DNA of 64,000 nucleotides from Rubricoccus marinus (lineage in GTDB: Bacteria; Bacteroidota; Rhodothermia; Rhodothermales; Rubricoccaceae): positions 556,502 to 620,501 of the forward strand of contig NZ_MQWB01000001.1 in NCBI RefSeq assembly GCF_002257665.1, read 5' to 3'. Under the pieces are notes generated by a model. It had not been told where the DNA came from, did no database searches, and was given only the letters and a program-made list of their open reading frames with translations. Shown piece after piece: positions 35,557 to 43,490 of the stretch. The position numbers were made by a program, and so were the translations under genes. Each line of letters starts with the position of its first letter. Positions within the stretch are counted from its first letter, which is position 1.

Positions 35557-36237
35557 ATGGCCTCCTTCGCGCTTTTGCTCATCGACCGGGACGCAGCGCC
35601 TCTGGCGGAAGCGCTGCAACGCGACGTGCCGGGCCTGAGCGTCACGCCGTGCACGAGCCTCGTGGCCGCGCGCGCGCACCTCGTCGGGAGCCGGTTCGGC
35701 GCCATCCTCGCGGAGTACGACCTCCCCGATGGACCGGCGCTCTCGCTTCTCGAACTCCCAGTCACCATACCCCCGCTGTGGGTCCGCGCAGGGAGCGCGC
35801 TCCGGGCGGAAGAGGCCTTGCGCGATGGCGCCGTCGGCTTCGTGGCCGGGCCGGACGCCCGCGCTCTGGGGCCATTCGTCGCGTGGCACGCGGGGCTCTC
35901 CGAACTCGTGGCGCCTCTGGCGGAAAGCGAAGGCGCGGACGAAGCCGGCGGGGATGAAGGCGCGAGCGACGAGCAGATGCCAGAGGCGACCGCACTCTAC
36001 TTGGAGCGCGTGCGCGGCGAGCTTGGCCGCATCACGCACGCGCTCAACAACCCGCTCGCGGTGATCTCCGGGAACGTGCAGCTCGCGCGTGAGCTCATCG
36101 TCGCCGCGCCAGAGGACCCGATGGTGTCCAGCTCATTGGAGGACATCCAGACGGCCGCCAAGGAGCTCGGCGCACTGATCGAAGACATCAACGAGCTCCG
36201 GCGCTCGCTCGCGCCGCCCCCGCCGGAGCTCGGCTGA
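35557..36237 (+). CDS. Receiver-like domain fused to a histidine-kinase dimerisation domain, no ATPase
   Basis: 226 residues. Residues 1-120 resemble a response-regulator receiver (LLLIDRDAAP with acidic Asp10/Asp12, ILAEYDLPDGPALSLL with candidate phospho-Asp55), though the conserved Lys is not obvious. An acidic linker follows. Residues 145-220 look like a DHp helix pair with H-box RITHALNNPLAVISGNVQLA (His161) and a second helix (SSLEDIQTAAKELGALIEDINELRR). The HATPase domain expected next is missing: the protein stops. It may be a phosphotransfer or decoy partner for a kinase elsewhere, possibly with the PAS protein upstream. No frameshift is apparent downstream. Confidence 0.65.
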   Translation: MASFALLLIDRDAAPLAEALQRDVPGLSVTPCTSLVAARAHLVGSRFGAILAEYDLPDGPALSLLELPVTIPPLWVRAGSALRAEEALRDGAVGFVAGPDARALGPFVAWHAGLSELVAPLAESEGADEAGGDEGASDEQMPEATALYLERVRGELGRITHALNNPLAVISGNVQLARELIVAAPEDPMVSSSLEDIQTAAKELGALIEDINELRRSLAPPPPELG

Positions 36238-36241
36238 GCTC

Positions 36242-36259
36242 GCCAGAGGCCTCTGGCGC
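36242..36259. repeat. Tail-to-tail word palindrome after the receiver/DHp gene
   Basis: GCCAGAGGCCTCTGGC with flanking C and G lies five bases after the TGA. The remaining 250 bases before the next gene show no gene; CATCCCACTTAAGGGAAG near 36430 and GATACCGTGGGAG near 36460 may be promoter DNA. Confidence 0.6.
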
Positions 36260-36511
36260 CGCCCGGATGAGGGGGCGAAACGTGCGCGCGAGGAGCGGAA
36301 ACGTAACGGCGGGCGACCGGCGCGCAGGAGGGGACCGGAAAACCGGGCGATAGGGCGAACCGCGCGCTATTGCCACACGCCGCGCGAGTTCTCGGGATGG
36401 GACGCGATGTGGGAAAAAGGAGCCTCCATCCCACTTAAGGGAAGCGCGCGCGGCACCGATACCGTGGGAGTCAGCGCAGCCCGCTGATGCCCACCTACTC
36501 AGCACGCGCCC

Positions 36512-37519
36512 ATGCCTTCCGCTCCGATGACCCCGGCGCACGAACGAGACCACCTCGATCGCGCCGCTGCTTCCTTCGAAGCGCTCCCTGATGCCGCCCG
36601 TCAACGATGGACGCGCGCCAACGAGCACGTCGAGAACGCCCGCGTCTACGATGCCTTCCTGGAGTTCAACGAGCTCCTCAAAATGCCCGGCCTGGACGCC
36701 GTGGCCCGCACCGACGCGCAGCTCCAGGCGGTCCGTTGCCTCCGGGACGCGCCCGTCGAGCGGGTCAAGACCGAACTCGCGCTTATCGAGCCGCACGACG
36801 CCTACCAGACCGTCGTGCTGGACTACCGTCTCGGCTGGCTGATGCGCCACCGGCTCTCCAGCCTCGCCGCCGCGCTGCAGTACTTCGACCGCGTGCGCGA
36901 GGAGGCCCGCCGCCTCGGGACGCGTCCCTGGGAGATCGCGGCGTTGCTCCAGAAGAGCGCCACGCTGATGGCGCAGGGCTCGCTGGAGCAGGCCATCGAG
37001 GTGTGCATGCGCGTGTACAACCTCAGCCGCCGCAACGGCTTGGTGGAGTACATCCCGAAAGCGCTGATGAACAAGGGTTACGCCCTCGTTCAGCTCGGCC
37101 GCCCGCAGCAGGGCGAGGAGCAGCTCCAGAAGGCGTACGAACTCGCCTGCCGCAACGACCTCCTCGCGGAGCAGGGCATCGCGCTCCACATGCTCGCGCA
37201 GGTCTACCACCACGACTTCAAGTTCTACGGCCTCGCGCTGGAGTACTACGAGCAGGCCCGCGCCATCTTCGACGAGGTGCCCGTGTGGCCCAGCGTCGTG
37301 GAGCGCGTGGACGAGGACATGGCTTCGGCGCAGAGCGAGCTCGCCGAACTGGACCTCGCCAAGATCCTCGGCCCCATCCCCATCGCGCGGCTGCGCCAGG
37401 AGTACCTCACGAGCCTCGTCAACGGTTTCGTCGGCATCCCCGGCATCGACAACCGGACGCAGCTCGGCAACCGGATCGGCCTCACGCGGCAGGCCATCCA
37501 CCGCAACATCAACAGCTAG
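36512..37519 (+). CDS. TPR protein with C-terminal Fis-type helix-turn-helix
   Basis: 335 residues. Residues 40-270 are TPR-like helices (DYRLGWLMRHRLSSLAAALQYF, SATLMAQGSLEQAIEVCMRVYN, NKGYALVQLGRPQQGEEQLQKA, GLALEYYEQARAIFDE). The last 45 residues (RLRQEYLTSLVNGFVGIPG, then NRTQLGNRIGLTRQAIHRNI) look like a Fis/NtrC-type recognition helix pair. Likely a DNA-binding regulator whose TPRs sense a protein or peptide partner. No signal peptide. The gene has no repeat word in 1 kb, in contrast to both neighbours. It follows the receiver/DHp gene after 274 bases. Confidence 0.7.
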   Translation: MPSAPMTPAHERDHLDRAAASFEALPDAARQRWTRANEHVENARVYDAFLEFNELLKMPGLDAVARTDAQLQAVRCLRDAPVERVKTELALIEPHDAYQTVVLDYRLGWLMRHRLSSLAAALQYFDRVREEARRLGTRPWEIAALLQKSATLMAQGSLEQAIEVCMRVYNLSRRNGLVEYIPKALMNKGYALVQLGRPQQGEEQLQKAYELACRNDLLAEQGIALHMLAQVYHHDFKFYGLALEYYEQARAIFDEVPVWPSVVERVDEDMASAQSELAELDLAKILGPIPIARLRQEYLTSLVNGFVGIPGIDNRTQLGNRIGLTRQAIHRNINS

Positions 37520-37836
37520 CCACTTGCGGCACGGAGCCGCCCGTCTGCAATCGTCTCGTGGTGGGCTCCCCATTCGCTTCTGAAGCAGGAGGCGAGTGGG
37601 GAGCCGCTTCCACGAAACGGTGGGGCGCCAGAGGCCCGAGCCACACAAAGCGCCTCTGGCGTGCATGTGGAGGTGTTGTGTGAAACCGGCAGGGGCCCTG
37701 CAGAGCGCCCTTCCTCCAAACGGGGCACACCCTATCTTAGTGGGTCCCCACCCGTTAGACCTCCAGCGTATCGGCATCTGTGCTACCCCCGCGAGTCATT
37801 CTTGGCCCGCTCCTCGGTTCTAGCCTGCACAGACCT
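37520..37836. other. 317-base gap upstream of porU with a long hairpin
   Basis: Contains a 14-base-pair hairpin: GGCTCCCCATTCGC (37564-37577) and GCGAGTGGGGAGCC (37592-37605), extended outside by TCGTGG/CCACGA. Then two single words, and TATCTTAG (37733-37740), a TAnnTTnG element about 97 bases before the porU ATG. No coding frame. The hairpin could terminate the TPR-HTH gene, though it lacks a T-run. Confidence 0.55.
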
Positions 37837-40800
37837 ATGACGCATGTCCTGCGTCTCGCTGCCGTTTTTACGGCCCTGATCGCGCTCCCCGCCGCTGCCC
37901 AGCAGCGCGCCGATGCCGCTCAGCTCCTCGCGCCAGAGGCCGGTGTTGCGCGCTCCGCCGCGGCCGGTGATCTCGCGCCGAAACAGGGGGCAACGGTCCG
38001 CATCGTGGAGGAAACCCCGGGAGCGGTCACGTTGGAGGTCACCGCGTACTGGCCGGAGCGGATGAAGGACGGCTCGGCGCCAGAAAGCGCCGACGCGCTC
38101 GCCGCGCGCTTGGTCGGCAGTGAGGCCACCGCGACGGCCCTGATCGAACTCGGCTCCCGCGTTCCCCCGCAAGTGGAGGTCTTGGAGGCCGACGGCGAAG
38201 ACGTGCAGATGGCGGGCGCCTCGCGCCTGACCGAAGCGTTTGCTGGGCCTCTGGCGGAGGTCGTCGGCGTGGGGGAGCGGCGGCGCAAAACGGTGGGCAG
38301 CCTCCGGATCCGCCTTCTACAGGTAGACGGCGACCGTGTCACGCGGTACACGCGCGTGCTCGTCCGCGTCCGGCGCACGGCGCCAGGGGCTGGCTCGCTC
38401 GCGCTCAAGGCCGGCGGTGGCAGCGCGCACCTCGCCGTGACGCGGAGCGCCCTCGCCGAAGGGCGCTGGTTCAAGCTCCCGGTCCCCGAAAGCGGCGTGT
38501 ACCGCATCACGCGCACGTTGCTCACCGATCTCGGCGTGGACCCGGCCACGACCGACCCCAACCGCATCGCGACGTACCACAACGGCGGCGAGCCGCTGCC
38601 CGAACTGGCGGGCGCAGACCGGCCCGTGGATCTCGTGGAAACGCCCTCGCTCGTGATCGGCGGGGGGGACGGCAGCTTTGGCGAGGGCGACGCCGTGATC
38701 CTCTACGCCCAGGGTCCGCGCACGTGGCAGTGGAGCGACCGCGGCACGGCCTCGCCCGATGACGACGGCTGGGACCACACCCTCAACCCGTTCACGACCA
38801 CGTCCGCCGTGTTTATCCGCGTCGACGCGCCAGAGGCCCGCCGCGTGGGCGCGGCCACGTTCCCTGGCTGGAGCGACGCGCAGCCTCTGGCGACCGTGAC
38901 CGGCCGCCTCCTGCACGAGAGGGACCTGGAAAACCTGGAGCGCGAGCAGAGCGGCTCCGGTCTCCACTGGCTGGGTGAGGAGATCACGCGCACCAGCACC
39001 GGCGTAACGGTGTTGGACACGATCCCGCCCGACCGCGTCGGCGCCGTGCTGTACCGCGCGCAGCTCGCCGCCCGGGCGGCTCCTTCCATTCCGGTCACGC
39101 TTGTCCAGAATGGGCAGACCATCGCGCAGGTGCGCCCCCCACAGGTCGACTTCTCCACGCCCGTCGGCGCGCTTGCGACGATGCAGGTCGCCGAGGTGAG
39201 CACGTCGCCCGCATCCACTCTTGCCATCACGGCGCGCGCCCCCACCGCCGGCCTCGGCGCGACGGCCTGGATCGACTGGATCGAGGCCACGTTCCAGCGC
39301 CGCGCGCGGGCCTCTGGCGGCGTCGTGCAGTTTCCCACGCCCGGCGGACAGACCGGACGCTTCGAAGTGGCTCTGGAGGGCTTCGCCGCCGCGCCAGAGG
39401 CGTGGGACGTAACCGAGCCGGGTGCGGTCCGCCGCCTGGGAGTCCAGGCCTCTGGCGGGAACTACCGCGTGCAGGTGGAAGCCGCGGGTGGGGAGCGCGA
39501 GATCGTCGCGTTCGATCCCGGCGCGCCGCTCCGGACGTTCACGGGCGGCGAGGCCGTCGCGAACCAGAACCTGCACGGGATCGGGAGCTACCCGGACTAC
39601 GTGATCGTGGTCCATGAGAGCTTGCGTGAGCCCGCCGAACGTCTGGCGGCCTACCGGCAGGCGGACGGGCTTGAGACGCTCGTCGTGCCGGTCGGGCAGA
39701 TCCAGAACGAGTTCGGAAACGGCGTGCTGGACATGCGCGCCATCCGGGACTACATGAAGTTCCTCTACGACCGCGCGCCGGACGAGGCCAGCCTGCCGCA
39801 GCACCTGCTCCTCTTCGGCGACGGCCACTACGACTTCCGAGGCATCAAAAACGGCCCGCCCATCTACGTGCCGACGTACCAGACGGAGGAGATGCTGGTC
39901 CGTGACCGGAGCTACACCTCGGACGACTACTTCGGCCTCCTCGGTGACGACGAGGGCGTCTGGGAATGGACGGCTTCGCAGGGCGCGTCCTCCACCAGCT
40001 TTGAGCGCGTGGACCTCGGCATCGGGCGCTTCCCCGTGCAGACGCGCGAGGACGCGAACATCCTCGTGGACAAGATGATCGCCTACGAGTCGCCAGAGGC
40101 GCTGGGCGAGTGGCGCACGCGCATGACGTTCCTGGGCGACGACCAGTACCCCAACAACACCGACACCGACCTCCACATCCAGAACGCCGACGCCGTTGCG
40201 GAGCGGGTGCGGAGCGAGAGCCCGGAGATCACGGTCCAGAAGATCTACATGCCGTCCTACCCCGAGGTGGGCGGCGAGTCCGGCCGCCGTCGCCGCCCGG
40301 GCGCGACCGAGGCCTCGCTGCGCGCGCTCAACGAGGGCACGCTGGTGTGGAACTATATGGGCCACGGCGGTCCCGAAGGCCTCGCCGATGAGCAGCTGTT
40401 CACGGCCAGCGAGGTCCGCGCGATGGACAACCCGGACCGGCTCCCCATCTTCGTCACGGCGACGTGCTCGTTCGGCAAGTACGACATCGTAGACGGGCAG
40501 AGCCTGGCCGAGGAAACGCTCCTTCGCGACGGCGGTGGCTCCGTCGCCATGTTTACGACCGTCCGCGTGGTCTACACGTTTATCTCCACAACCTCGCTCA
40601 ACCTCGGCCTCAACATCGCGCTGACCCGTGCCATGCTGGAGCGCGACGCGAATGGGCGCCCGAGGCGCCTGGGCGACATCCTCGCGGAGGCGAAGAACAC
40701 GGACGTGGGCGCGCAGCGCAACAACCGGAAGTTCAACCTCCTCGGCGATCCCGCGATGCGGATCGGCCTGCCAGAGCGGCCCGTGCGGATCACACACGTC

Positions 40801-41880
40801 AACGGCGTGCCGCTGCCCGCCGGGACAGCGCCCCAACTGCGCGCCTTTGAGACGGCGCGGATCCAGGGCGAGGTGCTGACCTTCGGCGGCCAGCCGGACG
40901 CATCGTTCGAGGGCACGGTCTCGCTCACGGTTCAGGACGTGGAGCGCCAGATCCAACTCCCGGTCCGCGTCAACACGCCGGGCTACTACGTGGTCCAGAA
41001 CGACCCGATCTACGCCGGCCGCGCCTCAGTCCAGGCTGGACGCTTCGACGCGCAGTTCCTCGTCCCGCAGGATGTCTCGTACTCCGGCCGCCCCGGCCGC
41101 ATCGCGGCCTACGTGCTCGGCGGGGGGACGGGCGCGGACCTCATGGACGGGCTCGGCCAGACGCAAGAAGCCCTGATTGCGCAGGACGCCGCGGAACGGC
41201 CCGACGACGGCGTCGGGCCTGAAGTCCGCCTGTTCCTCGACGACACCACGTTCGTCTCCGGTGGCATCTCGCGCCCGGACCCGGTCCTGATCGCGCGGCT
41301 GCGCGACGCCAACGGCATCAACACCGTCGGCGCGGGCGTGGGGCATGAGCTGCTCCTTACCATCGACGGCGATCCGACGAAAGCCGTGGACGTGGGCCGC
41401 TACTACGAGGGCGACCTCGATACCTTCCGCTCCGGCACGATCCGCTTCCCGCTGAGCGAGCTGGAGCCCGGGCGGCACACGCTCTCGCTCACGGCCTGGG
41501 ACGGCGCCAACAACGCGACCACCGAGGAGATCTCCTTTGTCGTCGCCGAGGGCTCGGACCTCGTCGTGGAGAACGCGTACCCGTACCCCAACCCGACCTC
41601 GGGGCGGAGCACGTTCTTTTTCGAGCACAACCAGCCGCCGGGCACGCCGGCGCGCATCCAACTCCGGATCTATTCCCTGGCGGGCCGGCCCGTACGTACG
41701 TTGGAGCGCGATGAGCCGTTGAACGGCGGGATGGTCCGGATGGACTGGGACGGGCTGGACGACGACTTCGACCCGCTCGCCAGCGGCATCTACCTCTACC
41801 GCCTCCGCGTGGAGGTCGACGCCGCCGACGGCACGCAGCGCGTAGCCGAGCGCCGTGACCGGCTCGCCGTGATCCGCTGA
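37837..41880 (+). CDS. porU: Type IX secretion sortase PorU (C25 peptidase)
   Basis: Cleaves sorting domains of T9SS cargo at the cell surface. 1347 residues from the ATG at 37837, which opens the signal peptide MTHVLRLAAVFTALIALPAAA. Residues about 600-1000 are the gingipain-like catalytic domain: LFGDGHYDFRGI, WNYMGHGGPEGLADEQLFTA with the His, and FVTATCSFGKYD with the Cys nucleophile. The end has a sorting-type beta-sandwich (NAYPYPNPTSGRSTFFF, IYSLAGRPVRTLERD, LASGIYLYRL), as PorU itself keeps its C-terminal domain. porV follows after 70 bases, the usual order in this phylum. Many words lie in the N-terminal half, none in the catalytic core. Confidence 0.93.
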   Translation: MTHVLRLAAVFTALIALPAAAQQRADAAQLLAPEAGVARSAAAGDLAPKQGATVRIVEETPGAVTLEVTAYWPERMKDGSAPESADALAARLVGSEATATALIELGSRVPPQVEVLEADGEDVQMAGASRLTEAFAGPLAEVVGVGERRRKTVGSLRIRLLQVDGDRVTRYTRVLVRVRRTAPGAGSLALKAGGGSAHLAVTRSALAEGRWFKLPVPESGVYRITRTLLTDLGVDPATTDPNRIATYHNGGEPLPELAGADRPVDLVETPSLVIGGGDGSFGEGDAVILYAQGPRTWQWSDRGTASPDDDGWDHTLNPFTTTSAVFIRVDAPEARRVGAATFPGWSDAQPLATVTGRLLHERDLENLEREQSGSGLHWLGEEITRTSTGVTVLDTIPPDRVGAVLYRAQLAARAAPSIPVTLVQNGQTIAQVRPPQVDFSTPVGALATMQVAEVSTSPASTLAITARAPTAGLGATAWIDWIEATFQRRARASGGVVQFPTPGGQTGRFEVALEGFAAAPEAWDVTEPGAVRRLGVQASGGNYRVQVEAAGGEREIVAFDPGAPLRTFTGGEAVANQNLHGIGSYPDYVIVVHESLREPAERLAAYRQADGLETLVVPVGQIQNEFGNGVLDMRAIRDYMKFLYDRAPDEASLPQHLLLFGDGHYDFRGIKNGPPIYVPTYQTEEMLVRDRSYTSDDYFGLLGDDEGVWEWTASQGASSTSFERVDLGIGRFPVQTREDANILVDKMIAYESPEALGEWRTRMTFLGDDQYPNNTDTDLHIQNADAVAERVRSESPEITVQKIYMPSYPEVGGESGRRRRPGATEASLRALNEGTLVWNYMGHGGPEGLADEQLFTASEVRAMDNPDRLPIFVTATCSFGKYDIVDGQSLAEETLLRDGGGSVAMFTTVRVVYTFISTTSLNLGLNIALTRAMLERDANGRPRRLGDILAEAKNTDVGAQRNNRKFNLLGDPAMRIGLPERPVRITHVNGVPLPAGTAPQLRAFETARIQGEVLTFGGQPDASFEGTVSLTVQDVERQIQLPVRVNTPGYYVVQNDPIYAGRASVQAGRFDAQFLVPQDVSYSGRPGRIAAYVLGGGTGADLMDGLGQTQEALIAQDAAERPDDGVGPEVRLFLDDTTFVSGGISRPDPVLIARLRDANGINTVGAGVGHELLLTIDGDPTKAVDVGRYYEGDLDTFRSGTIRFPLSELEPGRHTLSLTAWDGANNATTEEISFVVAEGSDLVVENAYPYPNPTSGRSTFFFEHNQPPGTPARIQLRIYSLAGRPVRTLERDEPLNGGMVRMDWDGLDDDFDPLASGIYLYRLRVEVDAADGTQRVAERRDRLAVIR

Positions 41881-41950
41881 CCCACCTTTTTTGCGCCAGA
41901 GGCCGCCCTCTCCCTCTGGTATACCGATCTGACATATCCGCCCTGTGGGC

Positions 41951-43126
41951 ATGCTGATGAACCGCTTTTTCTCCTCTGCGCTCCTCCTCGCGCTCGCCGC
42001 CGGGGCCTCTGGCGCCGCCGCCCAGGACAACGTCGTGATCACGACGGCCGTCCCCTTCCTGCAGATCGAGCCCGACAGCCGGGCTGCGGGCATGGGCATG
42101 ACCGGCGTCGCGATCGCGGACAACGCCTACGCTCCGTTCTGGAACCCCGCCGGCCTGGCCGGGCAGGAGGGCACCGAGGTCTCCTTTACCTACGCCCCGT
42201 GGCTTCCCGCCCTCGGCGCGGACCTCTCGTTCAACTACGTTTCCGGCAAGCACTCGATGGGCAAGGCCGGCACGCTCGGGGGCCACTTCACCTACTTCAA
42301 CCTGGGTGAGCAGCAGTGGACGGACGAGATCGGCAACTCGCTGGGCGACTTCAAAAGCTTCGAGCTGGCCGCTGGCGCGAGCTACGGCGTGGAGGTGGGG
42401 AAAGGCCTCTCGCTCGGCGCGGGCGGGCGCGTGATCTACTCCAACCTCACGGGCGGCCAGGAGGTGGACGATGTGGAGACGCAGGCGGGCCTGTCCTTCG
42501 GGCTCGACCTCGGAGCGATCTATAAGCTGCCGGAGATCGACGCGGGCGGTGTGGGTGTGACGCCGAAGCTGGGCGTGAACCTGGCCAACATGGGGCCGTC
42601 CATCAAGTACCTGGAGAACGGCATCCCGAACGCGATCCCGACGAACCTCCGCTTCGGCACGGGCATCGACATCGACCTGGACGAGTTCAACCGCGTGACG
42701 GTCGCGGCGGACCTCAACAAGCTGATCGTCTCGCGCGACCCGGAGACGGGCGAGTACGACTCGTTCTTCGAGGCACTCACGTCCTCGTGGGGCGAGCGGA
42801 TCGTGGACACCTCTGGCGGTACGCAGGGCTCGTGCGACTCCCGCGCGGCGGACGACAACGCGACCAACGACTGCGAGCTCATCAGCGGCTTCCAGCAGCT
42901 CACGCTCGGCGCCGGCCTGGAGTACTGGTACAACGACCTCCTCGCGCTGCGGACGGGCTACTTCTACGAGGACCCGGCCAACGGCAACCGCGAGTTCCTG
43001 ACCTTCGGCGCGGGCATCCGCTACAACGTGGTCGGCTTCGACCTCTCGTACATCTACGCGCTCGCGGACGACTCACCTCTGGCGGACCAGCTGCGCTTCT
43101 CGCTGCTGCTCAACGTTCCCCGCTGA
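41951..43126 (+). CDS. porV: Type IX secretion outer-membrane protein PorV
   Basis: Shuttle that delivers cargo from the secretion pore to the PorU attachment complex. About 390 residues with signal peptide (FFSSALLLALAAGASGAAAQ). FLQIEPDSRAAGMGMTGVAIADNAYAPFWNPAGLAG is the PorV/FadL-type plug signature, followed by a 14-strand-type barrel ending in QLRFSLLLNVPR. Start may be GTG 41945, ATG 41951 or ATG 41957; all give the same signal peptide. A cysteine-bearing loop GSCDSRAADDNATNDCEL occurs near residue 295. In operon with porU. Confidence 0.93.
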   Translation: MLMNRFFSSALLLALAAGASGAAAQDNVVITTAVPFLQIEPDSRAAGMGMTGVAIADNAYAPFWNPAGLAGQEGTEVSFTYAPWLPALGADLSFNYVSGKHSMGKAGTLGGHFTYFNLGEQQWTDEIGNSLGDFKSFELAAGASYGVEVGKGLSLGAGGRVIYSNLTGGQEVDDVETQAGLSFGLDLGAIYKLPEIDAGGVGVTPKLGVNLANMGPSIKYLENGIPNAIPTNLRFGTGIDIDLDEFNRVTVAADLNKLIVSRDPETGEYDSFFEALTSSWGERIVDTSGGTQGSCDSRAADDNATNDCELISGFQQLTLGAGLEYWYNDLLALRTGYFYEDPANGNREFLTFGAGIRYNVVGFDLSYIYALADDSPLADQLRFSLLLNVPR

Positions 43127-43128
43127 TC

Positions 43129-43440
43129 GTGAGCCGCTTCGGCTTTTTGCTCTGCGCGGCGCTGGCTCTTTCGGGGGCCAGCGCCGCGCAGGTTTTGGCC
43201 CCGGCGGCCAGTCCTGCGCCAGAAGCGGACGTAGCGCCAGAGGCCTCGTGGCTAGCGGTGATGGCCTCTGGCGTGCACGCGATGCCGATGCGTGAGCCGA
43301 CGCGGCGTGTCCTGCTGAGGCCCATCGTGTTGGACCTCCGCGGGCCGGAGCCGCCCGCGTTTCAGATGGCCCCGATGCTCGGCGAGCCGCCGCAGGTGCG
43401 CCGTTCGCGCGAGCGACGGCAGAGGGAGAGCGGCGACTGA
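43129..43440 (+). CDS. Small secreted protein after porV
   Basis: 103 residues from a GTG two bases after the porV stop, so translation is probably coupled. Signal peptide MSRFGFLLCAALALSGASAA, then a short Pro/Ala/Glu-rich mature part with repeat-word peptides (APEASWLAVMASG) and a basic tail RRSRERRQRESGD. No known domain. The position suggests a T9SS accessory role, but that is only inferred from context. Confidence 0.55.
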   Translation: MSRFGFLLCAALALSGASAAQVLAPAASPAPEADVAPEASWLAVMASGVHAMPMREPTRRVLLRPIVLDLRGPEPPAFQMAPMLGEPPQVRRSRERRQRESGD

Positions 43441-43458
43441 GCCTCTGGCGCCAGAGGC
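43441..43458. terminator. Word palindrome abutting the stop of the small secreted gene
   Basis: GCCTCTGGCGCCAGAGGC starts on the base after the TGA and is followed five bases later by a TAGCTTCG element. Confidence 0.65.
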
Positions 43459-43463
43459 GCGGG

Positions 43464-43471
43464 TAGCTTCG
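43464..43471 (+). promoter_or_regulatory. Putative -7 element for the kinase-fusion gene
   Basis: TAGCTTCG (TAnnTTCG) lies 19 bases before the GTG at 43491 and five bases after the palindrome. Confidence 0.45.
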
Positions 43472-43490
43472 GGCGGCTTCCTCGCAGTCC

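Noticed and set aside
35557-36237. Frameshifted full histidine kinase
   Set aside because: The downstream 250 bases show no HATPase motifs (no N-box, G1 or G2) in any frame, so the protein seems to end naturally after the DHp-like part.
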